64,000 bases of DNA, from the NCBI GenBank assembly GCA_016218915.1, contig JACRCQ010000079.1:62001-126000 (forward strand), read 5' to 3'. Shown here piece by piece: positions 44,624-55,200 of the stretch. How positions within the stretch are numbered: the first letter of the stretch is position 1; each line of letters opens with the position of its first letter. The stretch comes from Deltaproteobacteria bacterium. GTDB taxonomy: Bacteria; Myxococcota_A; Polyangia; Polyangiales; Polyangiaceae. The notes below the pieces were generated by a model that was not told where the DNA came from, ran no database searches, and worked only from the letters and a program-made list of their open reading frames with translations. Both the position numbers and the translations under genes were made by a program.

Positions 44624-46189
44624 TCAACCGGCCCCTCTCAACTTCATCGTCGTATTGAAGGTCTTGCCACTGCGCCAGATGACGACAGGGACTCGCTGTC
44701 CGGGGGTCATCTTGGCGGCAATGCGAGAAACGGTATCGACATCCGCGACCGGCTCACCCGCCATGGAGACGATGACGTCGCCGCGGATGATCTCAGCCTC
44801 TTCTGCGGGGGAATCGAGGATTACGCTGGCCACGAAGGCTCCCGCGCCGTTGGGATACGATAACTGGGAAGCCATCTCCGCCGTGACGTCCACGAGCCCC
44901 AGGCCAAGCCAGACCGAGGGCGCTCTCGTCGCCGGAGCCGGCGCCGCTTGCGCCACAGGCGCCTGCGCAGCAGGCGGGGACGCAGGGGCCGGATTGGCCA
45001 CAGGTTGCCAGGGTGATGGCTGCGCTGGCTCTTGTCCCAAGGACTGCATGGCCCGCGCGACGAATGCCCCCACCCGGTTGCTGGGAATGGCAAAGCCGGT
45101 TCCGCTGAACACGCCTGTGGGCGCGTAGATGGCGGTGTTGATCCCCACCACCAGGCCGCTCATGTCGACCAGCGGGCCTCCGCTCGACCCCTTGTTGATC
45201 GGAGCGTCGGTCTGCAGCAGGGCGCGATACGGACGGCCTCCGATCTCGAGCTCCACGTGGGTACCTCCGACGATACCGGCTGTGACCGTGAGCTCCAGGC
45301 CAAAGGGATAGCCTACGGCAAGGACCCAGTCCCCTACGCGCAACCGGCTGGAGTCGCCCAGGGCGGCCGCGCGGAACGTGGCACCACCGGAGCCGATCTT
45401 CAGGAGCGCCAGATCGTTGGCCGGGTCGGTCACCAGGACCTGCGCAGGCATCTGGTTCTCCGGCTCCGAGGAGAGGCTGGCGACCACGCCGCTGGTTCCG
45501 GCGATCACGTGGAGGTTGGTGACGACGTATCCAGCCGGGTCGATGATCACCCCGGAACCGACCGTCTCGTAGGGCGTCGTTCCGACCATGCGGTCCGGCA
45601 CTCCATCAAAGGGGTCCAGGAACCGGTTGCCGCCGTTGGGCTGTGGTCCGGCAGGAGCGTAGCCAGGGCGGACGGCGCTGATGCTGACCACGGTGGGGCG
45701 GACCAGGGAAGCAGCGCGGTTGAAGGAGGTATTGGCGTTGGGAGACTGCATCCAGTTGGGGCCGCCGATGAACTTGATGCCACCGCCGGGGGTGGCGCGT
45801 GCGACCATGTCCACGTTGTTGCCAGACGCGGGCATACCCTGGCCTCCCTGGGGGGGAGGCGCGTATTGGGGCCAGGTCTGGGGGCCAATCGGCAAGGCAA
45901 CGGGCGTACCCGGACCGGCGCCGCTGGCGAGCGGTGAGGGAGAGGGAAAGGGATTGCCAGGAGGGCCGGCAACGACGCGATTCTTCCTGGGTGCCCACAT
46001 CCGGCGCGCGCGCTGCAAGCCGAGGTCGCCGCGTCCTGTGGCGGCCATGGTGACGGAGACGCCGAGCACGACGATGGCCACGATTGCGAGCAGGGCTATC
46101 CACCCTTTGATGTTACGCTCGCAAAAGGGCATCGACTCTTGCATGGACTTGCTCAACCCCGACAGTATTGCCATCCAGCCCAGCAGCAT
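44624..46189 (-). CDS. mamE: MamE-type HtrA serine protease
   Basis: A 521-residue trypsin-like protease of the magnetosome or inner membrane. One N-terminal membrane helix (about 29-50) and a Pro/Gly-rich linker precede the protease domain with an intact triad: His227 (TNLHVI), Asp259 (ANDLALL) and Ser336 (GSSGGPL). A single PDZ domain (about 415-521) follows. There is no CxxCH, unlike canonical MamE, which has two magnetochromes and two PDZ domains. MamE proteolysis licenses magnetite crystal growth. The exact start is uncertain because no clear ribosome binding site precedes 46189. Confidence 0.85.
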   Translation of the reverse strand: MLLGWMAILSGLSKSMQESMPFCERNIKGWIALLAIVAIVVLGVSVTMAATGRGDLGLQRARRMWAPRKNRVVAGPPGNPFPSPSPLASGAGPGTPVALPIGPQTWPQYAPPPQGGQGMPASGNNVDMVARATPGGGIKFIGGPNWMQSPNANTSFNRAASLVRPTVVSISAVRPGYAPAGPQPNGGNRFLDPFDGVPDRMVGTTPYETVGSGVIIDPAGYVVTNLHVIAGTSGVVASLSSEPENQMPAQVLVTDPANDLALLKIGSGGATFRAAALGDSSRLRVGDWVLAVGYPFGLELTVTAGIVGGTHVELEIGGRPYRALLQTDAPINKGSSGGPLVDMSGLVVGINTAIYAPTGVFSGTGFAIPSNRVGAFVARAMQSLGQEPAQPSPWQPVANPAPASPPAAQAPVAQAAPAPATRAPSVWLGLGLVDVTAEMASQLSYPNGAGAFVASVILDSPAEEAEIIRGDVIVSMAGEPVADVDTVSRIAAKMTPGQRVPVVIWRSGKTFNTTMKLRGAG

Positions 46190-46192
46190 CTT

Positions 46193-46411
46193 CTAGTCAG
46201 CGTCGAGGCTGCCCTCCGGTGGCGCTTCGGCTTCCGGAGTGGCGGGCGCCTCGGACATGCGTCGGAATCCAGATACGATTGCAAGCAGACCGAGCCCCAG
46301 AAGCGCGAACGGAACCAGCCCCCGCATGACCATTCCGAAGCTGCCCCACCAGGTGAGCATGCCCCAGAGCCCAAGACAAATGGCTACCACTCCACCAATC
46401 AAATGTTTCAT
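46193..46411 (-). CDS. mamI: MamI (magnetosome membrane protein)
   Basis: A 72-residue protein with two membrane segments (IGGVVAICLGLWGMLTWW and LVPFALLGLGLLAIVSGF) and an acidic tail. The LGLWG-x-WW-x-RGLVP pattern strongly recalls MamI, one of four proteins needed to form magnetosome vesicles. ATG at 46411 is fixed by GGAGG at 46417-46421. It is the first gene of the long minus-strand cluster. Confidence 0.85.
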   Translation of the reverse strand: MKHLIGGVVAICLGLWGMLTWWGSFGMVMRGLVPFALLGLGLLAIVSGFRRMSEAPATPEAEAPPEGSLDAD

Positions 46412-46467
46412 CGATACCTCCGTTGCCACCGCCTTAGGGCGAAGACGATTCTAGGTTCGTTGATTTT

Positions 46468-46497
46468 CATATAGCGGATAGGAGGGGTCGCTGTCCA
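46468..46497 (-). promoter_or_regulatory. Candidate promoter of the magnetosome operon
   Basis: On the minus strand TGGACA (46497-46492) and TATATG (46473-46468) are spaced by 18 bases in an unusually AT-rich patch, about 57 bases before the mamI ATG. This resembles a sigma-70 promoter. It is unproven. Confidence 0.45.
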
Positions 46498-46906
46498 GCA
46501 ATGATTGTTGGCCCCACCCGAGATATCCCTTTACAAGCGGTTGGCGCTCCTGCATCGGCATGGGGCAGTAGGTAGAATCGCCCGGGAAACGCAGGGGTTG
46601 CTGGGATGATGCGATGGGTCGCAAACGCCCAGTCGATGCCCGGTTGTGACCACGTCGCGCTCGGGGCGGTCAAGGAGGGCGCCTCGTCTAGGAGCCAGTT
46701 TACCGGCAAGTCCGCACGCTGTGCCGGTATTCGTCATTGAATCGTAATCTCGCGGGCACGGGGCGCCGCCGGCGGCCGCGCCTGCGCCGGCACGGTCGGC
46801 GCCGCCTGCAGGGGCACCCGGCGCCCGAGGCGCCCCGGGCGGTGTTCCTGCGGCGTTTGGGCTTGCCAGAGAGGGTTCCAGCCACGTTTCGGCAGGCCGG
46901 AGCCGG

Positions 46907-46925
46907 GTGTTTCCGGTGGAAACAC
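46907..46925. promoter_or_regulatory. Palindrome GTGTTTCC-GGT-GGAAACAC, candidate operator
   Basis: A perfect 8-base inverted repeat with a 3-base spacer lies in the shared control region. A closely similar palindrome (TGTTTCC-CCCT-GGAAACA) occurs at 58746-58763, also in a divergent control region. Confidence 0.5.
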
Positions 46926-47030
46926 TCCTGCCCCGGGCAAAGGGCGCTGAGCCACGCCTGGGCTGGGACTGGCCCGCGCGCGGGACCGCCAGTTCTGCAG
47001 TTGCTTATGGGGCAATCGGCGCGCTGTCGC

Positions 47031-47059
47031 TTGACACGTGGCGCACAACAGCGTAGTCG
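47031..47059 (+). promoter_or_regulatory. Candidate sigma-70 promoter of the sulfate operon
   Basis: A perfect TTGACA (47031-47036) is followed 17 bases later by a weak -10 TAGTCG (47054-47059). It lies about 50 bases upstream of the lipoprotein start at 47110. Confidence 0.4.
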
Positions 47060-47109
47060 TTGTGGACAGAAGCGCCGTACTGCAAAAGCTTCGAGAGGGA
47101 GCGTATCCC

Positions 47110-48129
47110 ATGTCAACCAGGTCGCTGGCGTCCTTGGCGCTGCTCTCGGTCTTCGCATTGGCCTCGTGCCGGCAGGAGGTTGCCCAGCGCAACGACACTC
47201 TGCTCAATGTCTCGTACGATCCGACCCGCGAGCTCTACCAGGAGGTCAACGCGGCGTTCGCCAAGAGCTGGCAGCAATCCACCGGCAAGAGCCTGGTCAT
47301 CCACCAGTCCCATGGCGGCTCCGGCAAGCAGGCCCGCGCCGTCATCGACGGCCTCGAGGCCGATGTCGTCACCCTCGCCCTGGCCTTCGACATCGACGCA
47401 ATTGCATCCCACGGCGGAAAAGTGGCTCCAGGCTGGCAGGCGCGACTGCCGAACAAGAGCACGCCCTACACGTCGACCATCGTGTTTCTCGTGCGCAAGG
47501 GCAACCCCAAGGCGATCAAGGATTGGACCGACCTGGCAGCGCCCGACGTGTCCGTCATTACCCCCAACCCCAAGACAAGCGGCGGAGCCCGGTGGAACTA
47601 CCTCGCAGCGTGGGGCTGCGCCTCTCGCACGTTCGGGGGGGACGAGAGCAAGACGCGGTCGTACATGGCCTCGCTGCTCGCGAATGTGCCTGTGCTCGAC
47701 TCGGGAGCGCGCGGAGCCACCGCGACCTTCGTGCAACGCCGGATCGGCGACGTCCTGCTGGCCTGGGAGAACGAAGCCCTGCTGGCCATGGAGCAAATGG
47801 CGACCGATCAGGTCGAGGTCGTCGTCCCCGCGTGCTCCATCCTGGCAGAGCCGCCGGTTGCGGTGGTCGACCAGGTCGTCGACGCGCGCGGCACGCGAGC
47901 CGTCGCCGAGGCGTATCTGCAGTTCCTCTTCACCGAGGAAGGACAGGAAATCGCTGCACGCCACCACTACCGTCCACGCTCGCAGGCAGTCGCCTCCCGC
48001 TATGCAGCGAAGTTCAAGAAGGTTGAGCTGTTCACCATCGACGAGCGCTTCGGCGGATGGGAGGTGGCGCACCGCGAGCACTTCCAGGATCGAGGGAGCT
48101 TCGATCGCCTCTACAAGCCGCGACCCTGA
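47110..48129 (+). CDS. sbp: Sulfate-binding lipoprotein of ABC transporter
   Basis: A 339-residue periplasmic solute-binding protein of the Sbp/CysP family. The signal peptide ends in a lipobox (FALASC), so it is membrane-anchored. Family motifs include [29 protein letters not shown] and [16 protein letters not shown], typical of sulfate/thiosulfate binding. The start at 47110 is supported by GGGAG upstream. It opens a four-gene sulfate uptake operon divergent from the magnetosome cluster. Confidence 0.9.
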   Translation: MSTRSLASLALLSVFALASCRQEVAQRNDTLLNVSYDPTRELYQEVNAAFAKSWQQSTGKSLVIHQSHGGSGKQARAVIDGLEADVVTLALAFDIDAIASHGGKVAPGWQARLPNKSTPYTSTIVFLVRKGNPKAIKDWTDLAAPDVSVITPNPKTSGGARWNYLAAWGCASRTFGGDESKTRSYMASLLANVPVLDSGARGATATFVQRRIGDVLLAWENEALLAMEQMATDQVEVVVPACSILAEPPVAVVDQVVDARGTRAVAEAYLQFLFTEEGQEIAARHHYRPRSQAVASRYAAKFKKVELFTIDERFGGWEVAHREHFQDRGSFDRLYKPRP

Positions 48130-48143
48130 CGGGAGGATGCCGC

Positions 48144-48962
48144 ATGCGGAAGCGTAGCGTTCTGCCGGGATTCGGCCTGACCCTGGGGATCACGGTCTGC
48201 TATGTGAGCCTGGTCGTGCTGCTGCCCGTCTCCGCGATGGTGGCGCGGTCCACCTCGGGCGGGCTGTCCGGCTTCTGGGCCGCCGCGCTCTCGCCTCGAG
48301 CCCTGGCGTCGTATCGATTGACCCTGACCGCCAGCCTGGTCGCGGCCTCGGTCAACGCCGTATTCGGCCTCATCGTGGCCTGGGTGCTCGCTCGCTACCG
48401 CTTCCCTCTGCGGCGGGTGGCGGACGCGCTGGTGGACCTGCCTTTTGCCCTGCCCACCGCGGTTGCGGGGATCGCACTCACTACGTTGTACGCTCCCACG
48501 GGATGGATCGGCAAACCTCTGGCCGCGATCGGAATCAAGGTCGCCTACACTCCGATCGGAATCACGGTGGCATTGACGTTCATCGGACTGCCCTTCGTGG
48601 TCCGAACGCTCCAGCCGGTCATCGGAGCGCTCGATGCGGACGTGGAGGAGGCGGCCGCCAGCCTCGGGGCGCGTCCCTGGCAGACCTTCCTGCGCGTAGT
48701 GGCGCCGGCGATCATTCCTGCCTGGCTGACAGGCTTCACGCTCGCCTTTGCGCGCGCGCTTGGCGAATACGGCTCCGTGGTGTTCATCGCGGGCAACATG
48801 CCGATGCGTACCGAGATCGCCCCGCTCCTGGTCATGACTCGCCTGGAGCAATACGACTACTCCGGAGCAACAGCGATTGCCGTGCTCATGCTCGGTGCAT
48901 CCTTCGTCATGCTGCTCGCTGTCAATGGCCTTCAATCCTGGAGCGCGCGCAGGAGCGCTTGA
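48144..48962 (+). CDS. cysT: Sulfate ABC transporter permease CysT
   Basis: A 272-residue permease with six membrane helices and the EAA loop (EEAASLGARPWQTFLRVVAPA split as EEAAASLGARPWQTF). GGGAGGA precedes the ATG by 6 bases. It pairs with CysW to form the sulfate channel energised by CysA. Confidence 0.9.
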   Translation: MRKRSVLPGFGLTLGITVCYVSLVVLLPVSAMVARSTSGGLSGFWAAALSPRALASYRLTLTASLVAASVNAVFGLIVAWVLARYRFPLRRVADALVDLPFALPTAVAGIALTTLYAPTGWIGKPLAAIGIKVAYTPIGITVALTFIGLPFVVRTLQPVIGALDADVEEAAASLGARPWQTFLRVVAPAIIPAWLTGFTLAFARALGEYGSVVFIAGNMPMRTEIAPLLVMTRLEQYDYSGATAIAVLMLGASFVMLLAVNGLQSWSARRSA

Positions 48963-48964
48963 CC

Positions 48965-49840
48965 ATGGGGAATTCGAGCATGCGCAGGACCAGGATGCGG
49001 AGCGGCCCCGCGGGGCGCATCGTGCGCATCGCGCTCACCGCCACAGCCCTGCTCTTCCTGTTCGGCTTCGTCGTCCTGCCGCTCGTGGCCGTCTTCGCCC
49101 AGGCCCTGTCCCGCGGAGTCCAGGCCTGGGGGGCCGCAGTCACGGACCCAGCCGCGCTCGCGGCCGTGCGCTTGACGCTCCTGACGTGCGCCCTGGCGGT
49201 CCCGCTCAACTGCATCTTCGGGATTGCAGCGGCCTGGGCGGTCACGCGATTCGAGTTTCGCGGCAAGAACCTGCTGGTGAGCGTCATCGATCTCCCGTTC
49301 GCGATCTCCCCGGTGGTCGTCGGGATGATGCTGATCTCGCTCTACGGCCTGCACGGGCTGGTGGGGCCTGCGATGGAGGCCAGAGGACTGCGGGTCATCT
49401 TCGCGCTGCCAGGAGTGGTTCTGGCGACCGTGTTCGTGACCATGCCCTTCGTGGCGCGGGAGCTGATTCCGCTGATGGAGGCTTGCGGCCACGAAGAGGA
49501 GGAATGCGCCAGGCTCCTGGGCGCAGGCGGCTGGCAGATCTTCCGTCGTGTGACGCTGCCGAGCATCAAGTGGGCCCTTCTCTACGGTGTAATCCTGGCC
49601 AATGCCAGGGCCATGGGCGAATTCGGGGCTGTGTCCGTCGTCTCCGGTCACATTCGCGGCGTGACGAACACGGTTCCGCTGCACGTGGAGGTGCTCTACG
49701 ACGAGTTCAACTTCCAGGCCGCGTTTTCGGTGGCTTCGATTCTCGCGCTTCTGGCAGTGGGAACCCTGGCGGCCAAGAGCTTCGTGTCGTGGTACAGCCG
49801 GCAGCGCGGCGGCAATCCCGAGGATGGTGAGATTGCATGA
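48965..49840 (+). CDS. cysW: Sulfate ABC transporter permease CysW
   Basis: A 291-residue permease with six membrane helices and its own EAA-type loop ([20 protein letters not shown]). The start ATG lies 3 bases after the cysT stop, with AGGAG upstream. Conserved segments [19 protein letters not shown] and [11 protein letters not shown] are typical of CysW. It partners CysT. Confidence 0.9.
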   Translation: MGNSSMRRTRMRSGPAGRIVRIALTATALLFLFGFVVLPLVAVFAQALSRGVQAWGAAVTDPAALAAVRLTLLTCALAVPLNCIFGIAAAWAVTRFEFRGKNLLVSVIDLPFAISPVVVGMMLISLYGLHGLVGPAMEARGLRVIFALPGVVLATVFVTMPFVARELIPLMEACGHEEEECARLLGAGGWQIFRRVTLPSIKWALLYGVILANARAMGEFGAVSVVSGHIRGVTNTVPLHVEVLYDEFNFQAAFSVASILALLAVGTLAAKSFVSWYSRQRGGNPEDGEIA

Positions 49841-50892
49841 GCATCGAGTGCAAGGGCATCCGCAAGACCTTCGGGGACTTCGTTGCTGTCAACGACGTGT
49901 CCCTGCAGGTGGGCAACGGCGAGCTTGTCGCGTTGCTCGGACCTTCGGGGTCGGGGAAGACGACGCTGCTGCGGATCATCGCGGGCTTGGATTCCGCCGA
50001 CCAAGGGCAGGTCCTGTTCGACGGTGAGGATGCGGCAGCGCGGGATCTGGGCGCGCGCGGGGTCGGGTTCGTGTTTCAGCACTACGCTCTCTTCCGCCAC
50101 ATGAGCGTATTCGAGAACATCGCCTTTGGCATGCGCGTGCGTCCCAGGTCGATTCGCCCTTCCGAGCGCCAGATTCGCGACCGCGTGAGCAGCTTGCTCA
50201 GCCTCGTACACCTCTCGCCTCTTGCGGACAGGCTTCCGAGCGAGCTTTCCGGAGGCCAGCGGCAGCGGGTCGCCCTGGCAAGAGCCCTTGCCGTCGAGCC
50301 CAAAGTGCTTCTGCTCGACGAGCCTTTCGGAGCCCTGGACGCCAACGTGCGGCAGGAGCTTCGGCGGTGGCTGCGGGACCTGCACGACCAGCTCAACGTC
50401 ACGAGCGTGCTGGTCACCCACGACCAGCAGGAAGCCCTGGAGGTCGCCGACCGGGTCGTCGTCATGAATCGCGGGAAGGTGGAGCAGGTCGGCACGCCGG
50501 ACCAGGTCTGTGACAACCCTGCGACGCCGTTCGTGATGAGCTTCATTGGGTCAGTCAACGTGTTCCGGGGACGGGTCGAGCGAGGGCGCGCCCACCTCGG
50601 CCCCCTCACCGTGCCCTATCCGGAACACCCGGGCGCACAGCCCGAACCTGCTGCGGGGTACGTCCGTCCCCATGAGCTCGATGTGGAACGCCACGGCTCC
50701 AACGACGGAATCTGGGCGACCGTCAAGAGGATCAAGCGAATGGGTGCCGTGGTGAGGCTGGAGCTGGTGCACGGAGGCGACGTGCTCGAGGTCGAGACCA
50801 CTCGGGAGCGCTACGACGCGTTGCGTCCCGCGCCCGGCGACCAGCTGTACGTGCGCCTGCGCACCTTGCGGGTATTTGTGGGCGCGAGCTGA
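49837..50892 (+). CDS. cysA: Sulfate ABC transporter ATPase CysA
   Basis: A 351-residue ATPase: Walker [10 protein letters not shown], signature LSGGQRQR, Walker [13 protein letters not shown] and H-loop [10 protein letters not shown]-terminal TOBE-like domain (about 240-350) is present as in CysA/MalK. It overlaps the cysW stop by 4 bases (ATGA). It drives sulfate import into the cell. Confidence 0.95.
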   Translation: MSIECKGIRKTFGDFVAVNDVSLQVGNGELVALLGPSGSGKTTLLRIIAGLDSADQGQVLFDGEDAAARDLGARGVGFVFQHYALFRHMSVFENIAFGMRVRPRSIRPSERQIRDRVSSLLSLVHLSPLADRLPSELSGGQRQRVALARALAVEPKVLLLDEPFGALDANVRQELRRWLRDLHDQLNVTSVLVTHDQQEALEVADRVVVMNRGKVEQVGTPDQVCDNPATPFVMSFIGSVNVFRGRVERGRAHLGPLTVPYPEHPGAQPEPAAGYVRPHELDVERHGSNDGIWATVKRIKRMGAVVRLELVHGGDVLEVETTRERYDALRPAPGDQLYVRLRTLRVFVGAS

Positions 50893-50923
50893 CCCGCCGA
50901 GCGCAGCGAATCTTGACTCCGCA

Positions 50924-52027
50924 TCAGGGCGTCGGCTGTCGCTGCACGCTCACCTTGCCCTCGAGCCGTTTGCTGATCCAGACCTTGTTGTGCTCATCCA
51001 CGATCACGGCGCCGACGTCCGGGAGCGATTCGACGATTGCCAGCCCCTTCTCGGGTCCGAGGATGAACACCGCGTCGTCGATTGCATCGGTCAGGAATGC
51101 GCTCGGAGCCACGATGCTCACGCTGCGAGACGCCTTGGCCGGGTAGCCGGTTCGAGGATCGATGATGTGGTGGTATCGGATTCCCCGGTCGATGTAGAAT
51201 CGCTCGTAGTCCCCGGCTGTGGACAGTCCGCTATCGCGCAGTTCCATGCGCGCGAATATGGAATCAGGGGCGCCGCGTGGATCCTGGACGCCGGTGGTCC
51301 AGGGCTCGCCTCCGGGCTTGGTTCCGGAAGCGTACATGTCACCACCCGCCTGCAGCATGAAATCGCGCACGCCAGCAGCGCGCATCACCCCTGAGGCGAC
51401 GTCGACGGCATATCCCTTGGCAATGCCGCCCAGCCCGATGGTCCTTCCCTTGGGAACCATCACCTGCCGGGTCGCTGGATCGAGCTCGACCTTCGTGTAG
51501 TCGATCAACCGGCGTCTGTCGGCAACCCTCTCTGGATCCGGTGGCTTCGGATGGGCGTCCGCCCAATCACCGAACTTCCACAGGTCCGACATGGTGGCGA
51601 ACGTGATGTCGAAAGCACCCGAGGAGAGCTTACCGGCCCAGATGGCCTTCTCGGTCACGCGGAAGGTGTCTTCGCTGACCTGGACGTGCTCGCCAGAGTG
51701 GGAGTTCATTCGTACGAGATCGCTATTTTCCTGGCGCGGGCTCATCAGCTGCTCGATGCGCCTGAACTCCTCCATTGCCTTGTTCACGGCCAGACGTGTC
51801 GCAGATTCGCTGACGTCGCGATTCGGGTACGCAACCACCCGCACGATCGTTCCCATCGCGCGCGTTTCGATGACAATGCGGTCTGCGGCACCCTCTGGGC
51901 GCGCGGACGCAGAAGCCGGAGCTGAGATACCCGTTGAGCCGTCCGAAGATGCTTTTCCGGGAGAACGTCGGTCGCAGCCGCAGGAAGTCGCCAGAGCGAC
52001 GGACAGTACGAACAGAACGAAACGCAT
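50924..52027 (-). CDS. apbE: FAD:protein FMN transferase (ApbE), lipoprotein
   Basis: A 367-residue ApbE protein that attaches FMN covalently to Thr residues of target proteins in the periplasm. The N-terminal signal ends with adjacent cysteines (SCGC) as a lipobox. Family motifs are GGIAKGYAVD, GGDMYASG and HHIIDPRTGYPA. It converges on cysA, with 31 bases between. Its substrate is not evident; there is no Nqr or Rnf gene in the window. Confidence 0.9.
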   Translation of the reverse strand: MRFVLFVLSVALATSCGCDRRSPGKASSDGSTGISAPASASARPEGAADRIVIETRAMGTIVRVVAYPNRDVSESATRLAVNKAMEEFRRIEQLMSPRQENSDLVRMNSHSGEHVQVSEDTFRVTEKAIWAGKLSSGAFDITFATMSDLWKFGDWADAHPKPPDPERVADRRRLIDYTKVELDPATRQVMVPKGRTIGLGGIAKGYAVDVASGVMRAAGVRDFMLQAGGDMYASGTKPGGEPWTTGVQDPRGAPDSIFARMELRDSGLSTAGDYERFYIDRGIRYHHIIDPRTGYPAKASRSVSIVAPSAFLTDAIDDAVFILGPEKGLAIVESLPDVGAVIVDEHNKVWISKRLEGKVSVQRQPTP

Positions 52028-52238
52028 TCGGTCCTGGCGTACGCTGGCTTTCCCCGAACGTCAATCTGCGTCGCGCCATGTGCGGCACCGGCCGTAGGGA
52101 CGAGGCCAGCGGCTGCGACGGTTCCATCTGCAGATCTGAAATGCCGCAGCGGGGCGCAGTCCACGTTGCGTCATGCTCGGGCTCCGGTTAGAGTCTGAGA
52201 TTGCGGGCGAGAGTCGGTCCGCCCGGGAGATCGCGAGA

Positions 52239-55200
52239 ATGGAGTCGCCGCTGGCAAAACGGCCCCCCGAACCCGGCTCCGAGGGGAAGCCTGCGTCAGC
52301 GTCATGGACCCATGTCGCGCTGGAAGCCTTGAAGACGTATGCCGCCGGCGTGCCGGAAGCGCGCGGCGCAGTCTACGAAGCGTTGTCGGAAGGCGGGGTG
52401 GCGATCCAACAGGCGGATCTCGAAGCAGCTCCTGCGGCTGTGTGGGAAGCGGCGTTCCGCGGGCTGCTGGCCATGGGCGACGAGCTCAAGGCGATCGAGG
52501 TCGGATTGCTCGCACCGGTCGACAGCCTCAAGTCGCGCGCGGTTTCCACTCTCAGCAGCCGCCTGGCCTTGTGCGTCAGTGAAGCGCGTGCCACGGGTGC
52601 AGCCGGTCCCTCCTTCGAGCCCGAGTCCGTTGCGCTCGTGGAGCGCGCGCTTGTGGACGCCCGGCCCGAAATCCGCGCCGAAGCAACCAAGCTCGCGGTC
52701 GACCTCAATGTGGGCGGATCCGAAGAGAGCACGCTTCGCCTGCTGCTGCAGAGCACGTACGTCGACGTCCGCGGCCAGGTCCTCGAGCGCCTGAAGGGCA
52801 GGACCGGGGAGAGGTGGGCCTGGTCGCTAGTTCTGGCCCTCGTCGATGATCCAGACGCGAAACTCCGGGCCGCCGCGTTCGCTTTGGCCGGGGAGCGCGG
52901 CAAGGGCCGGGGCGTGCAACATCTGGCGTGGGCCATGTCCGGTCCCCATCCGAACCTTCGGATCATTGCCGTCGAATCCTTGTGCGACCGAAGGGGAAGG
53001 GCGGTCAAGTCGCTGTTGGCGCGCGCCACCGCTGATTCCGACCGCCGTGTGCGCCGCGCTGCTGTTCGCGCGCTCGAGGTTGCCGAATCTGACGAGCTGC
53101 TCCTGGAGGCGCTCAGCGGTGGTGCGCCGGATGTGCGGGCATGGGCCGCCGGAGTCCTCGCGCGTGCGGGAGACAGCGCCGGGCTCGAGACCATGCTCGA
53201 AGTCGTGCGCAAGCAAGAGCGCGACGAAGGGGAAGCTGCCGAAGGATTCGTCGAGCGCGTCGTGGTCTGCGTAGAGGGGCTGGCCGAGCTCGAGGATCCG
53301 ATTGCCTTCGAGCCGATCTCTGCTCTGCTGAAGAGCGACGAACCCGTGGTCCGGGCAGCGGCGGCCAGGGCGCTCGCGTGGGTCTGCGATCCGGAGGACC
53401 CTGCCCATCGAGAGGTGTTGCAGGCTGCGCAATCGCACGAGGACGCTGAAGTTGCGCGACTGTGTGCCATTGGAGCTGCCATGCTCGGCGAGCCCGCCGC
53501 CGCCGATCGTTTGCGAGCGCTCGGCGCGGCGAGCCCGGCTCACGCATTCGAGGGGCTGGAAGCAGCAGCAGCGATGGCCGACACCTCTGCGGACAGGCTC
53601 CTTTCGTTCGTGGATCACGAAGATCCCGCGGTGCGTGCGCGGGCGCTCTGTCTCCGTGTTCTGATCGAGGCATCTCGTGCCAGCGCTTCCGCGGACTGGG
53701 TTCGGGTTCTGCTTTCGAATCCGGACCGGTCGGTTCGCATCACCGGCGCCCAGGCGATAGGCGCCTCGGTGTCGCGAAGCGACTTCCAGCAATACGCCCA
53801 TCTACTTCTCAATGCTCAATCGAGCGCGCGCCCTAGGCCGGTCGTGCCGTTGGAGGCGACGCGGACGCTGTCTGCGCTTCTGGCGTTCGGGGCACCGCGC
53901 ATGCGCGCCCGGGCCGCCAGGCTTGTCGGAGCTCTCGCTGACGCGGACGTCGGACGATTCACGCGCGAATGGCGGCGGTTCTCCTGCCGGTTCGCCCCCG
54001 AGATCCAGGACGCCTCGAACCAGGCTGTACGGCACGGAACCATGGAAACGCGCCGCGCACGCGAGCTGCTCAGCGCGCTTGTGCCTGACCGGGCGCTTCG
54101 GTTGCTGCCCCTTACCGAGGGGCGATCGGACCGAGACGGCTCCAAGCTTCTGGAGACCGCGCGGGCGGTGTCAGCGCTCGACCAGTGCCTGGGCCCGATG
54201 TTCGCCATTGCATCGCGGGATCAGGATCCAGCGGTTCGCCGCGCAGCCTCGGAGGGGCTCAGCGCGCTGGGCGTGGACACGCGGCGTCTGGGTGCGCAGG
54301 GTGACGCGTCATCGGAAGATCGGATACGGCTTCTGCTGGCGGGTGCGGACCAGGCTGCGGCAAGAGTACGGATTCAAGCTTCGACCGAGCCGGAGCCGGA
54401 AGCGGAGCCGGAGCCCGGCGCATCGCCGCTGCTCGTACGCATCAATGCGAAAGGCGCTGCCTCGCCGGTCGGCTCCGAGGCGCGCCGTGAGCTGCAGTCG
54501 CGCCAGGGCTCCTTCCTGCTGTTGCCCTCTCCGTCGGATCTCGTCTGGATGCGCCGCGGCGGCGGCTCCTCATCGCAGCCTCCGGAGCGCGTGGTTCGCC
54601 TCTCCGGCCAGATCGCCGCGCGCACGGCGATCTGCGACATCGTGGCATTCGTGGGCCAGAGCTCCTGGCGCGGTGAGCTGATCGTGCTCGAGCAGGCTCG
54701 TACCCGGAGCATCTTCTTCGACGGAGGCAGCGTAGTCGGAGCAAATACCAGCGTACCGGACGAGCGCATCGGCCAGATCATGTACCGCTACGGGGCACTC
54801 GACGAGGCTCAGCTTGCGCTCGTGGAGCAGCACGCCCGCCAGGGAGTGCGCTTCGGCTGGGCCGCCGTCCAGCTCGGCTACGTGACGCAGGACAGGCTCT
54901 ATGCGCTCATGGGCGAGCAGATCAAGGCCATCCTGTTCGCCACCTTCGCCGTGGACCAGGGTACGTTCTTCTTCCTCGACGACTTCGACGAGGATCGTCT
55001 CGTGTCACGCCATACGTTCAGCGCCAACGGGCTGCTGCTCGACGGCTTGTCGCAGCTCGACGAGATGGAGCTGTTCCGCAGGAAGATCCCCGGCTCCGGG
55101 CACACGCCGGTCAAGCAGCCTTCCACCGCGGAGCTTCCGGAGGGCGTCGAGAAGATCTACGAGCTCATCGACGGGCAGATGAGCCTCGACAAGCTGGCTC

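Larger units (their letters stand above)
46412..47109. other. Intergenic region between the magnetosome cluster and the sulfate operon
   Basis: These 698 bases have no credible gene. They must hold the promoters of both divergent units. A minus-strand promoter (46468-46497), a palindrome (46907-46925) and a plus-strand promoter (47031-47059) are listed separately. The stretch 46750-46900 is very GC-rich with several GGCGCC/CGGCG inverted segments that could form RNA stems. Confidence 0.5.

Noticed and set aside
46467-47207. Several short frames in the mam/sulfate control region
   Set aside because: They have no ribosome binding site, no domain and overlap candidate promoters and palindromes.
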